Origin: Annona cherimola
Taxonomy: Eukaryota > Streptophyta > Magnoliopsida > Magnoliales > Annonaceae
Assembly: GCA_030490835.1 (NCBI GenBank)
Contig: CM059975.1
Coordinates: 35,496,133-35,560,132, forward strand
Reading direction: 5' to 3'
DNA: 64,000 nt
The notes under the pieces were generated by a model. The model was not told the DNA's origin, made no database searches, and saw only the letters and a program-made list of their open reading frames with translations. Within the stretch, counting starts at the first letter, position 1, and the number at the start of each line of letters is the position of its first letter. Below, piece after piece: positions 21,566 through 33,712 of this stretch. Both the position numbers and the translations under genes were made by a program.

Positions 21566-23861
21566 GGGTGTGCTTGGCAATGAGAAAAAAGTTTCAAGTT
21601 AAAATTTTTTTTTCGCAATCTCATCGCAAGTGCATGGGTCGTAGATTGTAGTATATAAATTATCGATCCACAGAGAATTTGAGACTATAAAATTTTTCTT
21701 TTAAATGGTTTTGCGTCGAATATGAAGATAATATAGCAAATAAAATAGGAAAGTGGGGAGAAAATACAGTAAATAAAAGGGATAGGAAATAAACAAAATG
21801 GGAAGAGAAAATTACAAATTAGAATAAGTAGAGAAAATGAGAGTGCGGGTATCCAGGGTCTAGGATTTCACACGAATCTTTTGCAACGGGTAGGGATATA
21901 ATTATTTAATTTGGATATTGTTTGTTAAAGGAGAACAAATCCTAAATTATCGTTGCACATTCTCTTGAAACCTATAAGGCGTATCCTAATTTTTTTAACC
22001 ACCTATTCTCATGGGATTAAGTTAATTCGAATCTATTAAGTTCTATGGTTTCTTCATGGAATTTTTCAAGGTCATCATGTCTATTCTCATGGTCTTAGAT
22101 TTTCAGGTTTAAACATCTTGATTATCATATATTAAGTTTCCACCTCTTTGTTCCATCACCTAATATATGGAATCATGCCAAAGTACGGGCCCATGTACAA
22201 AGCAAGCATAAAAATCATAAGATATTAAATTAACAATAATATCCATCATAAATAAATTAAAAATCCACACTACGCTACATTGTACACATGCTACGTCCTA
22301 AACCCTAGATGTAGGGCTTAGCCGAGCATATTTAAGTCTAAAATAAAATTAAAATTTAAATCTATCTTAAACAAGGCAATTAAAATTAAAAAAAGGAAAA
22401 GATAGAAAAGCTTATTGGATTGAAGCCCTGATGGTGTGTCGGCCGCTCCACGCAACTCGCTAGTCCGCCTCTTGCCTGTGCTCTCCGCCTTTCTCTCTCA
22501 AATTTCCACCAGTATTTCTCTGTCTGCTGCTCCAAGATGCTCTCTTCTCCTGGAATTCTTTGATGGAATTCTTTATGCTGCTCGTTGGAATTTTCTGCTC
22601 CAGTCCTCTGAAATTTTTAACTGGAATTTTCTCTTTTCAAATTCTATGTCAAAAAAATCTGCTCTGGTACTCTCCTTTTATAGTTGCATACCTCAATTGT
22701 TGTGGGCCCCATCTCCATCAATTGTTGTGGACCCCACTAATCACGTGAATGGACATCTTGGTGATTTAATTGGGCAGCATGGTGGACGACTTGTGCATTT
22801 GGTGGATATTAGTGGGGTCCACTGCAAATGAATGGCTGCTGCTGCATTTTAATGCATGATCATGCATTGGAATTTATAGATAGTGTTGACCGTTGCATTT
22901 ATTTGTGGGGTCCATGATTGCTGAATTTTGAATGTATTCACTTGAACTTGCATGGTTGAATTTGATATTGCTGCTGGATTTATGGATGTGGGGTCCATTG
23001 CAATAAAAATGTGCAGTTTGTGTGCAATTTATAAATAGGTATGGGCTCATCAAGGGATTCACGTGAATGGCTATGGGTAGCTATGCAATTGGACGGCTTG
23101 TATGGTGATTGCATTTGCTGCTTGATAAATAGACGTGGGGTCCACTAATCCATGTGAATTGCTGCTGTTTGATAATTGGCCGGTGATGAAATGGATGGCT
23201 TGGATTGAATGGAATTAACGCACGGCCTGCTAAGATGGAATTTTTTCTGGATGATTGGTGATTGAATTGGATGGCTTGAATTTTTGCTTGATTTGATCTT
23301 GTGGGGCCCATTTGGTGTAATTTGTTTTCCCGCATAAAGAAAAAAATATTTAAATCATTAATTCGTCAAAATCATTAGTGGGTTACTATTATAAAATAAT
23401 TTCAAACCCATTTAATTTCATGGCAACAAATAAAATGTAATTTCAAGCCAAAAGATTATAAAAATTGTTTAATTTGCTTAAAATTAATATTTAATACCCA
23501 AAAGTTGCAAAAATACATTTTAAACCAAATTTCATATTAATTTCAATTAATTACCCACCAAATTGGTATAAAATGTCCATAAAATATATTATTAATTTCG
23601 ACTTATCAATTTTCAATCTAAAACTTTTTACTCTCCATAATTACTGAATTTTTCAATCATTTTTCATATTTTCCTATACTACCATCCTACTTTTTAATCA
23701 TTTCTATACAACTACCCATACAATTAACATATCAATTTTAACTTCATTCTCTTTATTCTTTACAATTATCCCTACCATATAACATAATTCTCTTCAAATT
23801 CAGAAACTTTTACGAAAAAAAAATTTTCATCTAAAAGTTTTATCACTTCTCAAACACATCC
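21566..23861. mobile_element. MITE A1, split by a 2-kb insert
   Basis: The left end starts GGGTGTGCTTGG at 21566 and the right end finishes CAAACACATCC at 23861. Left 21566-21611 and right about 23611-23861 together match the uninterrupted copies A2 (25571-25845), A3 (29248-29542) and A4 (55713-55978). The members share TATACAACT and TATCATATCACAT-like words. The bases between belong to a later insertion. Confidence 0.8.
21612..23610 (-). mobile_element. About 2-kb insert with terminal A-run in MITE A1
   Basis: Read on the minus strand the insert ends with a run of about nine A (plus 21605-21613) after CTTGCGATGAGATTGCG, and AAAATT-like words lie at both borders, as expected of a retroposed sequence. 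There is no coding frame over about 130 codons and no TG...CA ends. Its 5' half on the minus strand (22400-23335) repeats GGACCCCAC-type words about seven times. The conserved tail, with a CCATGCACTTGCGATG-like string, looks repetitive, but I cannot name the class. Confidence 0.5.
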
Positions 23862-25570
23862 ATAATTTTTGTCATTGGATTAAAAATCTTATCATATTCG
23901 TCCCCATAAATTTAGAAAAAAAAAACCTTTCACCAGTAATCTCACTTTCTTTTGATTTGATATTTCATTTGCATTTGATTGAAGCTTTTCTTTGAGAAAG
24001 TTCAACAAGATCTCATGTCAACTATTGTTTAGTGCTTCCATCTCTTATTTTATGGTTTGTTACTACTAAAGACTTCCTTTAGCTTCCTTATACATCCGTG
24101 ACTCATTTTGCTTTAATACCTACATCATATAAGCATAATGCAAATTTATGATTATAACCATCAAATAATTTCTTTATAGGAAATCTTTGACGAATTGGAC
24201 GTCATCTTTCTTCTTCTTTATTTTGCAAAGGACTGGACTCATCTTCAACATCTTCTTCATGGACTGGTTATTGTTCATCATGTTTTGGCTGTTGAGATGT
24301 TGATGATTTATTTTCTTCTACATCTTTTGTGGATGGTGAGACTTTAATCATTATGTAATAATGTAAATTCCTATTAAAAATTTACATCTCTACTCCCATA
24401 AATGTAGTGTGATGCACTAGATTGTAACATCGATATGCTTTCTTTTTTGATGAGTATCCCACAAAGATACACTTAACTACTTCATATCATAATCATTATT
24501 GCACTTGATATATGTTATGCATCCAAGTACTTTGAAATGTGTCATATTAGACATTCGTTTAAATAAATCTTGACAAGGTACCATCATACTAATGTCAATG
24601 ACATAAGATTTATTAGATATGCAGTTGTCTTCATGGCTTAGTAGCCTAGTATCTTTTGAAACATTCTTTCAGTTTAACATGACTATGGCAACTTCAACAA
24701 TGTGTTTGTTCTTTCTTTTAATAACGCCATTTTTCTAAGATGTTCCTAGACAAGATTTTTTTATTAGTATTTATAAATCATGACAACTGATGTTACAATT
24801 AAGTACATTTACCACACTCATATCATGGAGAGAATTTTCTATAAATACCCCTACACTAGAGGAGAATCTATAAAATACTCCCATGCTAAGGAAAAATCTG
24901 TAAGATAACCCCACATGTGGATAATCAAACACTCGATTGATGGCATTTACCATAAGCATAACCTCCTGGTGACCCCTGGACAAGTTAATTGCCTTTGATT
25001 CCATTTTGTTTGAGAAATGCATTGCAATCTTAAAATAAGTATTCTCTACCATTATAAATTCTTAAAATTTTGAGAATGCAATTGAACTAATTTTCTACCA
25101 ACATTTTAAATTCCTTAAAATTTTCAAACACCTTCAATCACCTCTATAAAAAATAAATCTAGGTGTAATGCGAATATTCATCAATAAAAGATATATAATA
25201 CCTCAACCTGTGTGTGATTCGATTTGACTTGATCCCTAAACATCACTATTAATGACTTAGAGTAGTTCGGTTTTAGTGAAAGATGGTGTGAAAGGATGTC
25301 GAGTTGGCTTTCATGGGCTTCACATGTATGATCTCCATCATAATTTATGAGTGGCACTCCTATTACAAGTCTATTCCTTTGCATATCCATGATTTTGACA
25401 AGATTGCAATGTCCCAATCTCAAGTGTCATAAATTCGCTATCTTGTATGTCAAATTTCAAGAGGTAATTCCATCTTGAGTGCAAATAAATGTCCTACTTT
25501 TTGTATGAGCTATAATTCTACCATCATTATTACCAAATCTGACACCCATCATCAGTAAATAAAACTTTAT
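23862..25570 (-). pseudogene. Copia integrase remnants
   Basis: Minus 25423-25181 reads MRLGHCNLVKIMDMQRNRL, the pre-integrase zinc-binding block that begins copia integrase, followed by a Cys of the usual CEAC motif (HTCEAHES). Further pieces to 23870 include fragments resembling the C-terminal core (CQDLFKR, FKVLGC). All are heavily mutated. Confidence 0.7.
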
Positions 25571-25845
25571 GGGGGTGTTTGGCAAACATTAAAACTTTTC
25601 AATTTAAAACTTTTGTCTTTCCATAATTATCCTATTTTTTAGTTATTTCTTCATATTTTCCTATACAACTGCTCTACTTTACAATCATTTCTATGCAACT
25701 ATTTATACAACTGACCTATCTATTTTAACTTTATTTTGGTTACTCATCATCATTACCTCTATCATATCACATCATTTTCTACCCATTCAAAAACTTTTAC
25801 ACTAAAAAATTTTCATCAAAAGGGTTATCACTTCCCAAACACACC
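25571..25845. mobile_element. MITE A2
   Basis: Ends GGGGGTGTTTGG and CCAAACACACC are inverted repeats. No coding content. The duplication length is unclear (perhaps 3 bp). Inserted in the old copia element. Confidence 0.78.
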
Positions 25846-26029
25846 ATATAGCTTTGATGTACAAGCTGGCCCATTGATATAGAATTCTTTTTCAATTTAG
25901 AAATGTGCAAAAATTAGAAAGCCTTTTTAATTGTCCATCTAAATCTTGAAGAGTAATGATAACTTTACCTTCAGCTTCAAGCATGGTGCTGTTCTAGTTA
26001 CAACACTTGATGAATTTGGTCTGGACACT

Positions 26030-26110
26030 TTATTTGTGAAGAGCCTTCTATAAAAGTCATGTGACTGGAACATGCCAAGTCAATGTATCACTTGTTAATG
26101 TTTGTGCAAC
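26030..26110 (-). pseudogene. Copia protease remnant
   Basis: The minus strand reads YIDLACSSHMT, matching the usual D-S-G-C-S-N-H-M-T copia protease site with the catalytic Ser-Gly replaced by Leu-Ala. It lies between gag and integrase as expected. Confidence 0.6.
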
Positions 26111-26519
26111 TAGTTTTGTGGTGCATAAGACTTTAGCCTGCTGTGCACTATCTCCTTGCTCTTTACCAATCAGTATTCCCACAATGTTGTGCAAAGCATC
26201 CAAAGTTTACCACAATTAAAGTATTATACTTGATTTTTAAATGTACCTTCTTGGTGAATATTGTTTGTTGTTACTACCATTATTGTAGTTACTACCATTG
26301 TTGTAGAGCTAGCACATGTATTTTGTAATAAAATTTTTTATTATGGTTGTCCACAACTACTACCTCAACCCTGTCCTCTACTTCTTCTTTGACTATGACT
26401 ACATGCTTGTGAAAATAAAGCATCATTAGTCATTTCTACCTTCCTATCCTTTTTCTTTTTCGTGAACTTAATCAATATAAAGTGCAAATCAAGAATTGAG
26501 TTTTTCTCATCAAAAAAAA

Positions 26520-27670
26520 AGAATTGAGTTTTAATGACTAATAACCAATTTGAGAAATTAAAGGCTACTAATGAGTGTTGAATTACTATATAGAACTTAG
26601 AAGTATCAAATTTCAAGCTTAAGCTACTGAAGCCGCATAATCAAGTCAACTCCAAGAGCAACTTGGGTTAAGTTGCGACCCAAGTCAACTCCACTGTTAA
26701 CTTCGGATGCAATTCCGAAGATAGAAAGTTTCAAGGAGGAGTTTTATAGTCGAAGTTGTATATCAAGTCAACTTTGCATTCAACTTGGGTGAAATTGATA
26801 TTGAAGTTAACTCTAATTGCGATTTGGAGTCCATGAAACCATCAAAATTTTCTGTGACTGGAAAGAGGTATTTGAAGTCATATCCCAAATTGAATCCACA
26901 TGCGAATTGGGTGAAGTCGAACCCAAAGTCAACCTTAAGCATGCGACTTGGAAGAACAAGTGAAGTTTTGAAGATTTTTAATCTTAAGTTTGAAATATGA
27001 AGTCACACTCCAAGTCTTACAACTTGGGCAAAGATCGACATAAAGTTGATCCAAGAATGAGACTTGAATGGAGGAAAGGATTAAGAAGAAAAATCTAAGA
27101 ATTTAGAACCCTAGCATGTAATGAAGTCGAAAGCCGACTCACTTGGGTGAATTCTCAAGTCCTAGGTCAACTTCACATGAAGCTTGGACACCAAGGCTTA
27201 AAGGAATACTCTCTAGAAGTATACGAGTATTGAAGTTGATACCAAAGTCAACTCCAACTGCGGCTTAATTAAAGTCATAAATCAAGTCAACTCTAAGTGC
27301 GACTTCAATCATAATGACTAGAAAATTTTTAAATGTTGGCCTATTAAGTGTGCAACACATACCACATAACATTCAAAATTCCTGCAAAACTATTTAAGAG
27401 ACACCAAATGAAGTTGGAGGAGTTAGGTAGAAAATTTATTGTGCTCTAATCTTCCCATCTATGAGCATTCGAAGCTTCATTCAATAGATTTCAAAGCAAA
27501 TCTCTTAAGCTCAACAAAGAAAGCTCTACTTATTTCTCTCTTGCATGAGCTCTACTTATTTCATTCAACGATACTCATTTACCAATGGATTAAGTTTTTA
27601 AATCGCAAAATTTTTTTATTATCTCAATTCGCCCTTTCCTTCTTAGGTTAAACCACAACTCAAGACCAAC
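26520..27670 (+). mobile_element. Ancient solo LTR Z, relative of the SIRE-like LTRs
   Basis: It is collinear with the LTR at 49441-51134 in the same orientation: start (AGTTTTAATGACTAATAACC), repeated AAGTCAACTCC words, the CATTCAAAATT...TATTTAAGAGACACC core-promoter region near 27372-27404, and the tail CAATTCGCCCTTTCCTT. The younger copies have GTCGAC where this one mostly has GTCAAC, as expected of CpG decay. It is shorter after the TATA region. It interrupts the gag region of the old copia element. Borders are approximate. Confidence 0.65.
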
Positions 27671-28330
27671 TGCTTTTGAATTTTGTGCACCTCCAAAAGC
27701 GCTTCCTCTTGCAATAATATATTTATTGTATCTTTTAGCTCTGGTTTATTTTGTTGAATATACACTCTCATAGAGTCAAACTCGGTTGTTAAATTTTTTA
27801 AAATGATTGTTAGACAAGTGTCATTATCCTTCTCAAAGCTAATTTCCACTAGTTGGTCACAAACGTCTTTTACTTTCCTGTAAACTCAGTTATAGAATCA
27901 CCTTCTTGTTTGATTGCTCCAACTCTGCTTCCAAGAATGTTTTTCTTGCATTGCTTGCCTTCTTACGTATAGTACCAAATCAATCCCATGCATCTTTTGG
28001 TGACTCCAATTCATGAACATAAGATAGCATCTCGAACCCACATGATATTTGGATTACATGTAGGGCCTTCCCATTGTGTTTCTTCCAGATTGCAATGTTT
28101 TGTTCCCGTTTTAATTTCTAATGATTTGTCATCAATGACATCTTAGAGACCCTGGCTAGCAAAATGACTATGAAGTTAAACTTTTCAATTTTCATAATTC
28201 TTAAAATTAAGAACCTCAAGAATAATTGACTTTGAAGAAGATATAGTTGAATTATACCATTAAATGTAATTGCAGAGGAAGAATTTTCAATAATGCTTAT
28301 AAGTGAACAATCAAAACACTCATGAACCAA
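27643..28330 (-). pseudogene. Copia gag remnant
   Basis: The frame 27849-27643 reads TIILKNLTTEFDSMRVYIQQ, then LKDTINILLQEEALLE, the typical end of the copia gag domain. The first bases toward 27643 are LTR Z sequence. The part 27850-28330 is degraded but contiguous with the primer site. Confidence 0.7.
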
Positions 28331-28342
28331 GCTCTAATACTA
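28331..28342 (-). other. Decayed primer-binding site of the old copia
   Basis: The minus strand reads TAGTATTAGAGC, two transitions away from the initiator-tRNA-Met site TGGTATCAGAGC, directly after the LTR end. Confidence 0.75.
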
Positions 28343-28690
28343 TGTTAAAATTATAGCAACTTAAGCATGGATGGTAAATTGGAATTTTAAGAAGACTAAA
28401 AAAAGAAACTAGGGAAGATAAAAATTTGAGAAAGTTGATTTATTGTTGTACTACAAAACTAAGACTCTTAACCACCTATTTATACATGTAATGAATAGTG
28501 GCTAAGCAACTAAAAAAGATTTTATTTTCTAAATATTACAATATTAACCCAACGCATTTGCCAAAATATTCTATTAAATATTATAACTAAATACAATTTC
28601 TAAAATAGAAAATAAAATAGAATCACATAATTTACTATGACCATATATAAACTAAATAGAATCTTCTAATTTGACAATGTATCTTCAACA
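28343..28690 (-). mobile_element. 5' LTR of the old copia (348 bp)
   Basis: On the minus strand it begins TGTTGAAGATAC at 28690 and ends TTTTAACA at 28343, abutting the primer site. A TATAAATAGG box on the minus strand at about 28475-28484 confirms orientation. Confidence 0.8.
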
Positions 28691-29090
28691 ATTGGTAGCA
28701 TTATCATCTAAACTAATAAAGACATATCCTTGCTCTAAACCATAACTTTTTAGTCATGTACCACACCAAGTTGTGATCCTTAATCATGCACCACCCTAAA
28801 GTGTGGCTCATTAGCTACTCATTGCACCAAAATCCATAGTCTATGAATTATACATTCCCCACTACATCCCATTGCATCCATTGCATAAGCCAATGGCACC
28901 ATGCTATGAACTTCTCCATTTACTGCTTTATTTACATTTTATATTTTGTAAGGTGATTATTGAGTTCAATTTTCTTAATCAAGGGTTTCTTTCTAGAGAT
29001 GAAAAATTTGGCTTCTAAAATATTTATATATATGCAAACCTAATGCATTTTCTAACATTATGGATAATAGTTAAAATTTAGTATCTAGTA
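28691..29090. other. Unassigned stretch
   Basis: No frame or repeat recognised. The direct repeat of CATGYACCAC...AAGTTGTG/AAAGTGTG words near 28756-28805 is short and unexplained. Confidence 0.4.
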
Positions 29091-29094
29091 ATCT

Positions 29095-29245
29095 GTATTG
29101 TTGTTGTGTTGGTTTGAATCACTAGTCATCACCTTAGTGAGGCTAGTTTTAAATAGTCTCGTTGTTTTACAATTCCTTCCAATGTGGAGGTTTCACATAA
29201 ATTTTTCTTAGTTTAGGTATTTTGTAGAAAAATTCCCTCTATATT
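29095..29245 (+). mobile_element. SINE-like copy 1
   Basis: GGTTTGAATCAC near 29110 resembles a pol III B box with its CpG lost. Downstream TTTTACAATTCC, TGGAGGTTTCA and AATTTTTC occur in the same order as in 56195-56345. It ends directly before MITE A3. Not proven; a short tRNA-derived SINE is the best guess. Confidence 0.35.
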
Positions 29246-29247
29246 GT

Positions 29248-29542
29248 GGGTGTGTTTGGTGATGAAGAAAAAATGTCAAATTAAATTTTTTTAATTTAAA
29301 AATTTTCACTCTTCGTAACTACATTATTTTTTTTAATTAATTTCTTCACATCTTCCTATACAACTATCCTACTTTTAAGTCATTTTTATACAACTGGCCA
29401 TACAATTAATTAATTTATTTTAACTTTATTTTCTTTACTCCTCACCATTATCTCTATCATATCACATCATTTTCTTCTAATTCAAAGACTTTTGCACTGA
29501 AAACTTTTCGTCTAAAAATTTTATCACTTCCCGAACACACCC
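29248..29542. mobile_element. MITE A3
   Basis: It starts GGGTGTGTTTGG and ends CGAACACACCC. The inner sequence matches A2. A 3-bp ttg next to the ends (allowing one extra T on the left) may be the target duplication. Confidence 0.78.
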
Positions 29543-29654
29543 TTGATTGTAATATCAATTATCATACTGTATAATTCCTAATTAAAAAATTATTTGTGTT
29601 AGTATAAACTCTCTAGTACTTTCTCATTAAACGTACGCATACACATTTATGCCC

Positions 29655-30005
29655 TGATAGAGTCCCGGTCATATGCACCTAGATGCATATGACCAATTTT
29701 TTGAAATTTTTTTCACGAAACTGTTACTAAAAGTATATTTAACATGTGTATCAATTTTTACCATTTTTGGAGACTTTTAGATATTTTTGGGGATTTTTAA
29801 AAATTAGTGACTTTTTAGTAATTTAAAATTATTAAAATGCCACTGATTTTTTAAAAATACAAAAAAATCTATAAATTGTAAAAATTAATACACGTATTAA
29901 ATAAACTTAGATTAACAATCGTGTAAAAAAATTCAACAAAAATTTAAAAGAACGGGTGTATGCACCCGATTGCATTGAGGCTCAATACGCTCGGGCGCAT
30001 TAGAC
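29655..30005. mobile_element. Foldback MITE D2
   Basis: Same fold as D1, pivoting near 29815-29855. The left end has a small perfect hairpin (GGTCATATGCA, loop, TGCATATGACC at 29668-29697) and the right end a GGGTG/CACCC hairpin near 29953-29970. Confidence 0.72.
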
Positions 30006-30429
30006 CGGAACCGATGTCGGGAGGGGGTGGTGGTGATCCAATTAATGTCCAAAACAGCTACCTATTCATTTTGCTCAAATGATTGCTATTTTCTATTAAA
30101 AAAATCAAATTAGCTATAAGTTTATTTAAATAAAGAGGTTCCGTTGAGGTTTTAAAAACAATAGGATCGAGTTAGGATTAAAGATGAATGATTTATAGTT
30201 CGGAGAACTTAGCCTGCACCTATAAATGATCTGAGATGCACCCATCTAAGCCGTTGGCTTACCTCAAAGATTTAAATATTACCGCCAGTGACCCATTCAA
30301 GTGCAACCGGACCCTTGTTTTCTTTCTACATCTACATTTTTTTTCACGGTACCGTACCCAAGCAGCATATTTCATTAAAGCCGCAAGATATTTAAGAAAA
30401 AGGAAAGTAGGATGATATCTTGGATTGCA

Positions 30430-30790
30430 ATTTAATGCACCCAGGTGGACTCATTTTAACCTATATTTTTTATTTTTTTTGAAATTTTTTTATACAAGTG
30501 TTAATCTAAGTGTATTTAACATATGTATCAATTTTTACCATTTTTGGAGTATTTTAGATATTTATTTTTTATTTTTGAAAAAAGTGGCATTTTACTAATT
30601 TGAAATTACCTAAAATGCCACTGATTTTCAAAAATAAAAAATAAATATCTAAAATACTCCAAAAATTGTAAAAATTGATACACATGTTAAATACACTTAG
30701 ATTAATATTTGTATAAAAAATTCTAAAAAAATAAAAAATAAATTAATATACCCGGGTGCAACAAAGCTTACTCGTGCATTAATGCGGTTC
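30430..30790. mobile_element. Foldback MITE D3
   Basis: The longest regular fold of family D. The arm AAGTGGCATTTTACTAATTT near 30580 pairs with the sequence ending GCCACTG near 30640, and pairing runs outward for more than 100 bp. The ends carry GCACCC-type words. Confidence 0.75.
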
Positions 30791-30894
30791 CCGTATCTTT
30801 GTAACATTGTGAAATTAGTGACGAGACGTAACTTTTGACTTTGGGCGTTGTCTGCAGATACGGTTCATTATTGATTTGCTCTTCATAACCCTCA

Positions 30895-31440
30895 AGGGAC
30901 ATGGCCAATTTTTCAACATGTAGCCAAATTAAACTAGTTTCAGTTCGCCAGATGCCCCAATCTTCGAGTAAATATGTTTGAACAAGACAAGGAGGAAAGT
31001 AATCTTAGTGTTCAATTGAGACACGCGTTTTATTGATTGAACTCCCACCATATCATGACATTAAAAGATGCATCATAGGATAACGATATCGTTTCTTTCT
31101 ACTTTCTCAAAATTTTCTATATTTTCAATTTTATTTTTCCCACTGTTTTCCCTTTCCCAAATATCCTTATGCAGAAACAGCAGTTTGAAAAGCTCTCAAA
31201 GCTCCCGAGATAAAATTCTTTCTTCCTATACATATTCATTAAGCACCTTGCTCCATCTGTTATACCAGTCAAAAAATGAAACAACTTGTGGGGGTCAACC
31301 ATGGCTTCTACCCACTTCTCCTTCTCTCACTGACTCACTCATCGTCGTTGCCCACCTCTCATCTTTTACCCTGGAAGCACTTGAGAGTTAATCAAAATTT
31401 TTACTGCTGATTCTATTCGAATCTCTTCTTCTCCATTCGA
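30895..31440 (+). pseudogene. Truncated duplicate of the oxidoreductase 5' end
   Basis: The stretch aligns throughout with 48240-48840, the promoter, exon 1 and start of intron 1 of the HOTHEAD-like gene. Shared landmarks in order: TAGCCAAATTAA, CAATTG-GACACG, GATATCGT-TCTTTCTACT, AACAGCAGTTTGAAAA, ATTAAGCACCTTGCT and NHGFYPLL. ATG 31276 opens 44 codons with a signal-peptide-like hydrophobic run. A deletion after CATC has removed the exon-1 donor site, so the frame runs into intron sequence and stops near 31408-31410. Exons 2 and 3 are absent downstream. Confidence 0.85.
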
Positions 31441-31644
31441 ATTGGAGGTTAATTTTAATCTTAATCCATTTAAACAACTTTAACAATAATCCATTTATAA
31501 CCCATTTATAAAATCTATTTCTAATCTAATTTAACATAAACCGGTTAAGTTGCTTTTGCTAATGGGTTCTTAATAGGTTGAACAATAAAAAAACTATTTA
31601 AAATGTAATCTACATAATAAACAAAGAGTTCTAATACTAATTGG

Positions 31645-31795
31645 CAGTTGATTGAATGCACTCGGGTGCATTTAGCCTCGGCGAATCCAGTAAATTTAAT
31701 CCATTTTTAATTTTTTTTAAATTTTTTTATATAATTGTTAATCTAAGTATATTTACCATGTGTCAAGTTTTTACTATTTTTGAATATACTCTTCA
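31645..31795. mobile_element. Half copy of MITE D (D4)
   Basis: It has only the left arm: ATGCACTCGGGTGCAT end hairpin, then TATAATTGTTAATCTAAGTA as in D3. The second arm is missing. Confidence 0.6.
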
Positions 31796-32124
31796 CTAAA
31801 ATATTGATTCCAATGTTAATAAATATGTATCACTTATAAAATAGATATTACAAAAATATTAACTCTTTATGTAATATGAAAGGGTTTTCCGAGTTGATAA
31901 GTTAATGAGTTGCAATATCCAATTGGAGGGTTAGACAAGCTCAACTAATAACCAATTCATATAATTAAATAGGGTAGGAATTGTAGGTTGACCACAACCT
32001 AGTTACATGCTTAAAGTCAACTCCATAGGTAAGTGACTTTTTTAAACATTTAATAACATAAATATACTTAAAATAAAATGTATTACATACTTAATGCAAT
32101 TTGTATTGAGAAGTAATCTTATTA

Positions 32125-32495
32125 GCCCAGACTAAGTAAATGTCTCAGTTAGTCCACTTCAAAAAATTCATTTATAACACTTTATTTTTCTTTTTTCATA
32201 CACTTCTTTATTTAAGCGTATTTAACATACAAACTAACTTTTATCATTTTTGAATAAATGTATATATTTTTCAAAGATTTTTAAAGATAGAGGCATTTTA
32301 AATATATATATATATATAGATGTTTAAAAATATCAAAAAATATATACACATATCAAATAATGGTAAAACTTGGTTTATATGCTAAATACACTTAGATAAA
32401 CAAGTGTATGAAGAAAAAATAAAAGTACCATAAATGAATTTCTTGAGGTGGACTAAATAAGACATTTACTTAGTCCGGACTAGCTGGATCATTCA
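32125..32495. mobile_element. Foldback MITE E
   Basis: The ends AGACTAAGTAAATGTCT near 32130 and AGACATTTACTTAGTCC near 32461-32477 are inverted repeats. Pairing continues inward through TTAACATAC... and the TATATATA centre. It resembles family D in plan but not in end sequence. Confidence 0.7.
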
Positions 32496-32990
32496 TCATT
32501 TATATATAATATATTTTACAACATATCCATTACGGTAATGAAATACTATAAATAAAAATAATTAATGTAAATAAGATTATTTTTATAATTAAAAAAATAT
32601 TAAAAATAGTAGATATTGTAAGAGAAATTCAAAAAAGTATTTATTTTTAGAAACGCTCCTCAAATGAAATATATCATATGATTTTTATAAAATATATTAT
32701 TATTTAATATTATTTATATAAATATATTTGTATTATTATAAATTCAAAGAAGTCATGAAGGGCATCCTTCTTTTGAAATCGACGCCCTAAAGGGAGTACT
32801 TACCATGTTAGATCAAGCCTGAAGGTTAGTAACCTAGTTGACATAAATATAAAATATGTTAAAATCGTTGGCTTAAAATAAAAAATATTAGAATAAATGC
32901 AAATATTTTACTTTTGAATTTGTATGGATATAAATAGCCTTTTATAAAAGTACAAGATAGACAACTACCAAGTGGCATATATAGGAAAAT
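32496..32990. other. AT-rich stretch without a gene
   Basis: No frame, no clear repeat. A short GC-richer patch lies near 32750-32830. Confidence 0.4.
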
Positions 32991-33712
32991 ATTCCAGTGC
33001 ATTTAGACTATACCATACAGTATACCATACAGTCCATGCACTATGCAGCCCATTTAATCATGTATAAGAAATCTACCCTACCCATTGTATTTAGAATTAT
33101 TCACTTTATTAGCATACTAATTTGATCAAAATTAAATATGTGCATAGGCCTTATTTGAAAATAGTATAAAATTAGCATAATAAAATTGTTTAGTACAAAA
33201 AACAATTTTAAGTTGTTTTTTCAACATCTAAATATCAAATATATGCTTTTTATATGGATAAATGACTAGATAAAATATCATAGCATTCTAATATATGTGA
33301 GTTCTATTTTCTAACAAACTGCATCATATCTGCACTATAGAGAGATTTTACTATGCATTTACATACACTATAACTTAAGGTGCATCTGGCTCAAAATGGG
33401 TCCTACATACATTTAAATGTATTAATATTTTATACAATCTTTTATCCATGTATAAATTATATCTTAGATGATTTATATGTTAAAAAATACTTCTAAAATT
33501 GTTATTTACATCAAATTATTTTATTACATTGATTTTGTACCATTTTTAATAGGGCTCATACACATATTCAATTTGGATAAAAAATCGTATGCTAATAAAA
33601 GAAATAATTGTAAACACAATGAGTGAAGTAGATATACATTTTATGATCATGTGGGGCTCGTTTGATGTCAATGCACCATAAACCATAAGTTACGGTGCAT
33701 TTACCAGATTAC
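32990..33712. mobile_element. Two tandem MITEs of family B (B1, B2)
   Basis: Each is about 350 bp. Shared words in order: CACCATAA/GTGCATTTAC ends, CCCATTGTATTTAGAATTAT, CATCTAAATTxGATATGTGxATGGG, ATAATAAAATxGTTTxxTGTA, and ATAAATGATxxTATAAAxTxTxAT. B2 (about 33355-33712) is in the opposite reading direction to B1. Copies in better condition occupy 51870-53900 and 59029-59736. Confidence 0.7.

Larger units (their letters stand above)
19916..28690 (-). mobile_element. Old copia element, 3'-truncated, with nested insertions
   Basis: On the minus strand: 5' LTR 28690-28343, primer site 28342-28331, gag remnants to about 27670 and again below 26520, protease remnant near 26040-26100, integrase pieces 25420-23870, RT pieces 21560-20800, RNase H pieces 20370-19916. 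Integrase before RT marks Ty1/copia. Every domain is full of stops and shifts. It is interrupted by an ancient LTR (about 26520-27670), MITEs at 25571-25845, 21566-23861 and 20370-20725, and ends abruptly at the LINE fragment; no 3' LTR remains. Confidence 0.82.

Noticed and set aside
21612..23610. Helitron as the insert in MITE A1
   Set aside because: It could start with TC, but the other end lacks CTRR and a hairpin; the A-run fits retroposition better.
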